Assembly: GCF_032854445.1 (NCBI RefSeq)
Contig: NC_088307.1
Location: 20,844,017 to 20,908,016 of the forward strand
Direction: 5' to 3'
Length of the DNA: 64,000 bases
DNA from: Liolophura sinensis
Taxonomy: Eukaryota > Mollusca > Polyplacophora > Chitonida > Chitonidae
Part shown: positions 57,801 to 64,000 of the stretch, piece after piece
Layout of the letters: each line of letters starts with the position of its first letter
Position numbering within the stretch: position 1 is the stretch's first letter
Translations under genes and position numbers: made by a program
Notes under the pieces: generated by a model
The model's input: the letters and a program-made list of their open reading frames with translations, nothing else
Database searches by the model: none
Told to the model about the DNA's origin: nothing

Positions 57801-60800
57801 GGAGTCGTCTTAATCGGTAGCGCTTAATATAGTATAGTGTATATGTTAGTGTGTAATGGGGTCCGAACTCCACTGGAGTCACCTTAACCGGCAGTGCTTA
57901 ATATAGTATAGTGTATATGTTAGTGTGTAATGGGGTCCGAACTCCATTGGCGTCACCTTAACCGGTAGTGCTTAATATAGTATAGTGTATATGTTAGTGT
58001 ATAATGGGGTCCGAACTCCACTGGAGTCGCCTTAACCGGTAGTGCTTAATATAGTATAGTGTATATGTTAGGGTGTAATGGGGTCCAAATCTCGCCCCCC
58101 CCCCCCCCTACCCCCAAAGCAATTCGGTCCTAAACTGTGATATAAGGGGTTGCGTACTAGGCCTGCTCAGCTTGTAATCAGCTTGGACCTGAGTCGCCAT
58201 TGCCCGGGAAAAAGCACTCCAGCGTTTCAAATTCTTAACCAAAGTGATATATATATATATATATATATATACCCCCCCCCCCCCCCCACACACACACAGA
58301 CTCATTCATCAAGAAATCATTTCAACAAAACGGCGTTAAGCCATACACCTAAAGTGATGATATTGTCCATTATTATAAGAGTACTCAAATGCAGCATGTC
58401 CTATTTTCTTTCGGTGAGAAGATACCACAAATGGCATATTATGAACGCTGCATAAAACGCCTTACACATATTTTCTTGAAATGACCAATCGTATTATTAT
58501 TATTATTATTATTTTGCAGTCATCGTTTTGCGCCAACACCGGAAGTCTGAAGGGTTACTTTCTAGCGGGGAGATCAATGATCTGGCTCCCGGTAAGAACA
58601 ATGGCTGAAAATGCATGCGCAGGATAGTCCACAAAACAGAACGGCCGTAAGTGGGAAGGTCTGTCAGCAACCTGCGGATGGTCGTGGGTTTACCCCGGGC
58701 TCTGCTCGGTTTCCTCCCACCATAATGCTGGCTGCCGTCGTATAAATGAAATATTCCTGATTACGGCGTTAAACATCAATCAAATAAATAAAACAAATAA
58801 ACAAAACAAAACAGAAATGGATACCAGTGTTGCGATGTAATGGCAATAAAACACGTTGATGGTGCGGTTTCCTCTCACTATAATCCGCCGTCATAGAAGA
58901 GAAATATTCTGGAGTACTGCGCAAAACACCACTCAAATAAATAAATAAATAAATAAATAAATATTGACAATAATATTTTCAATGATATTTAACACAGAAA
59001 AGAATACTGTACAAAGGGTAAAAATTGAGACTTTCTTGAAGAAAGTCCAAACAATACGATGGCGCCTTCATTAAGCATTTCTTCTTTCATGCATGTCAGA
59101 TCATAGTCTGGGGCTGCCACATATCAAACATGGACAAAGGCAGTAAAGGAAGTAAGACATCTAAGAATGTAAACAAAATTTATATTTTAGGGGTAATTAG
59201 AAGCGACAATTAGAATTAGAATTAGAATTCCTCGGATTTCTTGTTTGACCAGTAGAAAAACCAATAAACACATACCGGTCCGCTGGAATTTGGGGAATAA
59301 GGAAAACTGATTTTCTTTCATTAATATCCGTGCTAAATTACCCTGTTTTACCTCGGCTTATCGAATTCGTAGAAGTACGGAAAAGTAACAGCTGGGCTTA
59401 TTTGTCTTTGATTTGAGCCATAGATTCTGAGTTGACTTTTTCTCATTTACCTTACCTTCTTGGAGAGTGCACTGACCAGTATATATGTTATTTTAGAAAG
59501 TGGATTAAGTAACAGTATTATAAGAAAGTGTAATCCTATTAACTATAATACTGTTAGTGTACTGACAGTTAGTTACCAGTCTTAAGACATTGGTTTGGAC
59601 ATTATTTGACTAAATATTTCAAAATGACCATTGAGGTATTATGTATGGCCGAGTCATTACATTCTACAACACCAATAAATCACTCGCGTTAGATAAGTGG
59701 TTACATATATGCACTTAAATACAAGCGACAAGATTCCTTTAAAATAAACGTATATCATCAAATACACATTTTCACCGATATTTTTGTAATTTTTCTTTTT
59801 TCAGGTTGGCGCTTCCATCTTTTCGTCCAATGTGGGGAGTCAGTTCTTTATCGGCATGGCTGGCACGGCTGCGGCTTCCGGTATAGCTGTAATTATATTT
59901 GAGTGGCACGTAAGTTCATTCGTTGATTCTTTGGTTTGTTACACGGGACAAGTTCACGTGTTTCCAATATGTGCGGGATCTTGCTCGAGCGTTTTGCTGA
60001 GGCATGATCTGTTTGCATTGTTTTCATGTTATTCTTTCTTAGGGGGCTTGGCGCAGCGTTATAACCCAGGAGACTCTCACCAATGCGGTCGCTCTGAGTT
60101 CAAGTTCATGCTGGCTTCCTCTCCGGCCGTACGTACGTGGGAAGGTCTGCCAACGACCTGCGTATGTTCGTGGGTTTCCCCCGGGCTCTGCCCGGTTTCC
60201 TCCCACGATTATCCTGGCCGCCATCGTATAAATATTTCGAGTACGGCGTAAAACGCCAATGAAATAAATAAATAAATCAGTGCAATTATTTTTTTAACAT
60301 AATTCTGTTTAAGCCATGGTGCTGGAGGGCGTGTCCGTTGCTACAATGTATGCTTTTACATGACCAGTTAGAATGATACCCTAACTGAGGTAAAACAAGA
60401 TGCCGTATTTCACCGGCTACATATGAGCATTTTACCAAATATCACACTGTTTTCGCTGCCCTTGTTTTACTTCTCATGCTGTATATTATATAATGGCAAT
60501 AAGCAACAGGCTTGGCTCAACTATTTATAGAGGTGGGCTTATTGGGGACAGGGCTCTGTTGGTTAGCGCGCTAGCGCAGCGTAATAACCCAGGAGTCTCT
60601 CACCAATGCGGTCGCTGTGAGTTCAAGTCCAGCTCACGCTGGCTTCCTCTCCGGCCGTACGTGGGAAAGTCTGCCAGCAACCTGCGGATGGTCGTGGGTC
60701 CCCCCCCCCCACCACCACCACCATAATGCTGACCGCCGTCGTGTAAGTGAAATATTCTTGAGTACGGCGTAAAACACCAATGAAATAAATAAATAAATAT

Positions 60801-63635
60801 TGGGGACACACATTGACCTCGCCTTAAGGGTGAGAATTTCTGTAACATATGGTAAAGTTAAAGTCTGTCGAGGAGGTGCAAGGATTGTTACAAGTCTGTA
60901 TCCTCCTCTGTATTTAACAAATTCATCTTGATGCTTCAGGCTAACCTTTCTTTATAAATTCCGGTTCGCATTTAAATTTCCAGGCTGTGTTCATCTTAGT
61001 GCTTAGAGACATTTTTTTTTAATATTCTGGTCCACATTTAAATTTTTAAGCTTCTGGACTGACTTTAAAAAAAAATTCGGGTTCCCAATTACATTTTCAG
61101 GCTGTGTTCATCTTGATGCTTCTAGGATGGTTTTTCATTCCGGTTTATGTGTCATCGGAGGTAAGTTTTTGTTAAAAGAGTGAAAGGTTACATTCTGTAA
61201 AATGGAGTGTGCCTTGTGGCAATGATAACATCTAAGTATTATTTACAATTGTTTAAATATTATGCAGAATGTAATAATATAGATGTTGAATTTTAACAGA
61301 AAATCGTTGTATTCTTAACATAAAAATGTTTATTGCACTTAGTTTGTTGATTAATTTTAAGATCTACTCTTGGATTTGATTTAAGCGTTTACTTAAAACA
61401 CACAAGCCACAGAATCTCTTGATGTGTATTTATTTATTTGATTGGCGTTTTACGCCGTACTCAAGAATATTTCACTTGTACAGCAGCATTACGTTGGGAG
61501 GAAACCGGGCTTGGCCCGGGGGAAACCCACGACCATTCGCAGGTTACTGTCAAATCCTCCCAAGTTTGACCGGAAGGACACCAGCTTGAGCTGGATCTTC
61601 TAATATGTTGTCCGGGTTTCGAAATGCCTATACAATACATCTGTTCTTGATTTGTTTCTTTAAGGAAATTCCCAAAATCTCCATTATTGTATTACATGAT
61701 CGTTGCTTTTTTACAGGCCTATACGATGCCCGAATATCTGAAAAAAAGATTCGGCCGGAAAAAGCTCCGTTTCTATCTATCTGTTTTGGCGATTTTTCTT
61801 CTCATAATCCAGACAATCTCGGTAAGTACAGCAATGCCTTCAACAGAAATGTGGAAAACTGGGTGTGCCTTTGGTGGTTTATCAGCTAATTTCTGAGGCT
61901 ATCATGTATATGTACGTCACATGGTAATCCGTATTTATTAAAATGTTTTTCCACCATTTCTTGTAGGTCAGTGTTTACGCAGGCGCAGTTTTCATCCAGC
62001 AAGCGACTGGTTGGGATATGTACGTTTCCATCGCGTGCGTTACCGTGATAACAGCCATCTACACTATCATAGGTAAGAAAGGGAGAAAATTCAAACTTTA
62101 TTGAGTCTCTCATGACATTTGTTACCCGGGCGAAAACAGTTGTAGAGTTCACCTTTTTTTTCGCATGATACAAATAAGACACCATTGTACTCAACATGTA
62201 GACCTTTATAATAATACTCTACGGCCGTAAGTGGGAAGGTCTCTCAGCAACTTGCGGATGGTCGTGGCTTTCCCCCGGGCTCTGCCCGGTTTCCACCCAC
62301 TATAATGCTGACCGCCGTCGTATAGGTGAAATATTCTTGAGTACGGCGTAAAACACCAATCAAATAAATAAATAAATTATAATAGAAACACTTTTGTTTT
62401 GCGCCATTTACAGGGTTTTAAATCTGTGTTTTTGTGATTTAAAGGAGGTCTTGCTGCAGTGATTTACACTGACACCTTACAGACTCTAATCATGTTGGGC
62501 GGATCGTTCGTCTTAATGTACTTTGGTGAGTTAAAACTGACACCTTACAGACTCTAATCATGTTGGGCGGATCGTTCTTTTTGATGTACTTTGGTGAGTT
62601 AAAACTGACACCTTACAGACTCTAATCATGTTGGGCGGATCGTTCTTTTTGATGTACTTTGTTGAGTTAAAACTGACACCTTACAGACTCTAATCATGTT
62701 GGGCGGATCGTTCGTCTTAATGTACTTTGGTGAGTTAAAACTGACACCTTACAGACTCTAATGTTGGGCGGATCGTTCTTTTTGATGTACTTTGGTGAGT
62801 TAAAACTGACACCTTACAGACTCTAATTATGTTGGGTGGATCGTTCGTCTTTGATCGATCGTTTGTACTTTGGTGAATTAAATTCGTTATTCCTTAAGGG
62901 TCATTTCGGTACCGTTTCGTTGGCCTAATGGTCAGAGCGTCCGCCTCAAAGCCGGGAGACTCGGGATCAAATCAGGGTCGAGGCATACCAAACACTTTAA
63001 TAATGCTACTTGTTGCTTCCTCACCTGGCGCTCAGCGCTGAGAGGTTAAAGGAAACAGGACTGGGTGGGGTGTGATGACTGGTGTCTTAGGCATGATATG
63101 TCAGTGGCGGCAGCACTTCGGCTGCATGGATTCGCCCTGTCACAAGAAGACATAGTGTATGTTAGCACACCTAGTGAATCCTCGTCGTCATATGACTGAA
63201 AATTATTAAGTACGACGTAAAACCCAAAGCATACATATGTACATTAAGGGCTTTCGTATTTCTCCAGTTCTTGTGCCACGATTGGGTTTGGAGATTGAGT
63301 TCATAGGAAAGGGAAGTTTTTCTGCCCTATGGCGTGAATGAATAACGTTTGTTCATTTTTATGAACGCGAGTTTCGCGTTGCATGTAGCTAACGAAATGC
63401 GTTTGAACCATTTCTTTGTCCAGGAATGAGAGAAATTGGGGGAATCAACGCAATCTTTGAAAAGTACATGAAGGCGGTTCCCAGGGTCACAACGTGCCGT
63501 AACAACCTCACTGCGATATTCCCACGAGGAGACGAACTGCACATATTCCGAGATCCCATCGAGAGTGACTTCCCTTGGCCTGGCACAACGATCGGTCTGA
63601 CACCCATGGCCATCCTGGCATGGTGTACTGACCAG
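54719..63635 (+). CDS. SLC5/SGLT-family sodium-coupled transporter, N-terminal 276 aa (8 exons, partial)
   Basis: Exons 54719-54805, 58520-58591, 59805-59909, 61101-61160, 61717-61821, 61967-62072, 62445-62525 and 63424-63635 join in phase (828 nt) with GT-AG junctions; the gene runs off the right edge. Landmarks follow SGLT1/SMIT in order: first membrane helix ([15 protein letters not shown]), [76 protein letters not shown] and WCTDQ. Members use the sodium gradient to import sugars, inositol or related solutes across the plasma membrane. Compared with human SGLT1 (numbering from memory), sugar-contact His83 is Phe67, and Tyr290 and Thr287 are Ala, while Asn78 and Glu102 are kept, so the substrate may not be glucose. 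The full protein should be about 650-700 aa. Confidence 0.9.
55058..55228 (+). mobile_element. SINE type 1 copy in transporter intron 1
   Basis: Starts TCTCATGCTGGCTTCC; flanked by CACAAAAGC on both sides. Confidence 0.9.
55772..55945 (-). mobile_element. SINE type 1 copy
   Basis: Reverse orientation, tail TTGATTTGATTGGTG without a long A/T run; central domain with a short deletion, ending GGATTTGAACCCG. Confidence 0.85.
56862..57010. repeat. Outlying units of the 74-bp family
   Basis: GTATGCATTAGGGTGTGATG, then a second unit from 56925, match the array at 57681-58095, 670 bp away. Confidence 0.75.
57169..57314 (-). mobile_element. SINE type 1 copy, 5'-truncated
   Basis: Flanked by TGAAAAATAAGA (57157-57168 and 57315-57326); begins internally at CGTGGGAAGG. 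Confidence 0.92.
57385..57679 (+). repeat. Dispersed repeat D, copy 2
   Basis: Same blocks as 14480-14782; ends exactly where the 74-bp array begins. Confidence 0.75.
57681..58095. repeat. 74-bp minisatellite, ~5.5 copies
   Basis: ATAGTATAGTGTATATGTTA starts units at 57681, 57755, 57829, 57903, 57977 and 58051 (exact 74-bp spacing). Ends in a C-run (58093-58109). Confidence 0.95.
58246..58299. repeat. (AT)n-(C)n-(AC)n compound tract
   Basis: About 24 bases of AT, 16 C and a short CA run. Confidence 0.95.
58520..58591 (+). CDS. SLC5-like exon 2
   Basis: Acceptor TATTTTGCAG ends at 58519, donor GTAAGA at 58592; 24 codons including [14 protein letters not shown], the family's FLAGRSM block. 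Confidence 0.9.
58642..58806 (+). mobile_element. SINE type 1 copy, 5'-truncated
   Basis: Starts CGGCCGTAAGTGGG, flanked by CAAAACAGAA (58632-58641 and 58807-58816); 50 bp after transporter exon 2. Confidence 0.92.
58857..58961 (+). mobile_element. SINE type 1 fragment, 3' end
   Basis: TGCGGTTTCCTCTCACTATA to CACTCAAATAAATAAATA; diverged. Confidence 0.75.
59805..59909 (+). CDS. SLC5-like exon 3
   Basis: Acceptor TTTTTTCAG ends at 59804, donor GTAAGT at 59910. Encodes [20 protein letters not shown] and [15 protein letters not shown]. This is the unwound-helix Na+/substrate region; Phe (codon 59844-59846) occupies the SGLT1 His83 position. Confidence 0.9.
60042..60277 (+). mobile_element. SINE type 1 copy in transporter intron 3
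   Basis: GGGGGCTTGGCGCAGCG head (internally deleted), B box GAGTTCAAGT, central domain and tail. Confidence 0.88.
60551..60798 (+). mobile_element. SINE type 1, near full-length
   Basis: Head GGGCTCTGTTGGTTAGCGCG, B box, central domain with a C-run, tail. Flanked by ATTGGGGACA (60541-60550 and 60799-60808). Confidence 0.92.
60922..61085 (+). repeat. Degenerate upstream duplicates of exon 4 and its acceptor
   Basis: TTCATCTTGATGCTT of exon 4 recurs at 60922 and, as TTCATCTTAGTGCTT, at 60991. The second is preceded by TTTCCAGGCTGTG at 60978, a copy of the true acceptor-exon junction (61094-61106). ATTCCGGTT and CATTTAAATTT words also recur. Read from the decoy acceptor the frame gives [12 protein letters not shown] and then stops. 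Confidence 0.7.
61101..61160 (+). CDS. SLC5-like exon 4
   Basis: Acceptor TTTTCAG ends at 61100, donor GTAAGT at 61161. Encodes [20 protein letters not shown], matching LGWxFxPxY of the family. Degenerate copies of its start and acceptor lie just upstream (60922-61085). Confidence 0.9.
61425..61595 (-). mobile_element. SINE type 1 copy in transporter intron 4
   Basis: Reverse orientation; TATTTATTTATTTGATTGGCG first, ends CCAGCTTGAGCTGGA. Confidence 0.85.
61717..61821 (+). CDS. SLC5-like exon 5
   Basis: Acceptor TTTTTTACAG ends at 61716, donor GTAAGT at 61822. Encodes [20 protein letters not shown] and a membrane helix; TMPEYLxKRFG is the family signature. Confidence 0.9.
61967..62072 (+). 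CDS. SLC5-like exon 6
   Basis: Acceptor TTTCTTGTAG ends at 61966, donor GTAAGA at 62073; leaves in phase 1. Encodes [20 protein letters not shown] and [16 protein letters not shown]. Confidence 0.9.
62221..62378 (+). mobile_element. SINE type 1 copy, starts at ACGGCCGTAAG
   Basis: 5'-truncated at the recurrent start; central domain and (AAATA)n tail; in transporter intron 6. Confidence 0.88.
62445..62525 (+). CDS. SLC5-like exon 7
   Basis: Acceptor GATTTAAAG ends at 62444, donor GTGAGT at 62526; phase 1 in and out. Encodes [20 protein letters not shown] and FVLMYFG. The 3' two-thirds of this exon plus its donor is repeated five more times in the following intron. Confidence 0.9.
62468..62882 (+). 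repeat. Exon-derived 68-bp tandem repeat (6 copies)
   Basis: Units begin ACTGACACCTTACAGACTC at 62468, 62536, 62604, 62672, 62740 and 62805. The first is the real end of exon 7 plus donor; the rest repeat it, four with an intact TTTG|GTGAGT/GTGAAT-type donor and one with TTTGTTGAGT. Each also has a CCTTACAG that could act as an acceptor. The 68-bp period is not a multiple of three, so read-through hits stops. Confidence 0.9.
62907..63242 (+). mobile_element. SINE type 2-related element with distinct tRNA head
   Basis: Head TTGGCCTAATGGTCAGAGCG, anticodon-like CCTCAAAGCCGG and GGGATCAAATC; body with GGCAGCACTTCGGC; tail TACGACGTAAAACCCAAAGC then ATACAT. Not a true tRNA gene: no pairing acceptor stem, and sequence runs on into a SINE body. 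Confidence 0.8.
63424..63635 (+). CDS. SLC5-like exon 8
   Basis: Acceptor TTTGTCCAG ends at 63423, donor GTTTGT at 63636 (weak but at the position after WCTDQ expected from SGLT genes). Encodes [20 protein letters not shown] through [13 protein letters not shown] and AWCTDQ. Ala (codon 63618-63620) replaces the stacking Tyr of SGLT1 YWCTDQ. Confidence 0.85.
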
Positions 63636-64000
63636 GTTTGTGGAATTTTGTGTGGACAACGACATTGATTGGAAGTTGATTACTTATACTACACGGCTTA
63701 AAAGATTGTTAGGAATTATCAATCAACAGCACTCAGTTCACCAATCATCATCAATATAACAATGAAGGAAAGATACCCTTATTGGCTTGTCGTGTTAATC
63801 ATTGCGCAGAGGCCATTGTATTTCTACGGACTCCCCTTTTCCTGAAATCTTACGGTGACTCCACAGGTACACTGAAAGAAAGTGACTCACATCAATCTGA
63901 AAGCCGGCCATCAAGGAGAAGTCAATTTGATACATGAAACATCTTAGGGTAGGACAAAGAACAAATATTATGATGAAGTTTTGCAATGTTAGTATCTGAG

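Larger units (their letters stand above)
54806..58519 (+). other. Transporter intron 1 (3.7 kb)
   Basis: Three SINEs, repeat D and the split 74-bp array; 55950-56860 shows nothing else. Confidence 0.6.

Noticed and set aside
62907-62985. True tRNA gene
   Set aside because: A- and B-box-like words present, but no pairing acceptor stem and the sequence continues into a SINE body; same for heads at 20110, 22171 and 30596.
1-64000. Retroviral, LTR or Polinton-like remains
   Set aside because: I looked for capsid, integrase, protease and LTR-like features and saw none that I could support.

Overview
This window looks like animal (metazoan) nuclear DNA, probably from a mollusc, perhaps a bivalve. 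Three long, intron-rich genes, all on the + strand, sit in AT-rich sequence packed with tRNA-headed SINEs, short inverted-repeat elements (MITEs), minisatellites and (AT)n/(AC)n tracts. The SINE tail (TTGAGTACGGCGTAAAACACC followed by (AAATA)n) and frequent TACATGTA words are, from memory, typical of molluscan genomes. The species assignment is inference.

Region by region: 1-10.7 kb is non-coding and holds SINE copies, a 139-141 bp satellite array (6871-8140) and a C-rich tract. 10.7-21.8 kb carries a five-exon gene for a 159-residue protein that starts MGCGRSR and ends with a block closely resembling vertebrate C1orf21. One of its introns contains a 200-base assembly gap flanked by the same 64 bp on both sides. 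21.8-37.3 kb is non-coding: a perfect 24-bp-arm hairpin, a 51-bp minisatellite, a degenerate ~32-bp array, several MITEs and one 5'-truncated LINE. 37.5-48.1 kb carries a six-exon gene for a ~1593-residue, mostly disordered nuclear-type protein ending in an atypical bromodomain; its 3'UTR runs to about 49.5 kb. 49.5-54.7 kb is intergenic. 54.7 kb to the right edge carries the first eight coding exons (276 residues) of an SLC5/SGLT-family sodium-coupled transporter that continues beyond the window.

The three genes show no obvious functional link. The most unusual signals are: (i) two transporter exons amplified as local tandem repeats that keep their splice signals; (ii) transporter and bromodomain proteins that lack residues normally central to ligand binding; (iii) a SINE superfamily of about 30 recognisable copies, several starting at the same internal point; (iv) several MITE families recognised here by aligning copies within the window. 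All exon models come from reading splice sites and reading-frame phase by eye; no alignment or expression data were available.
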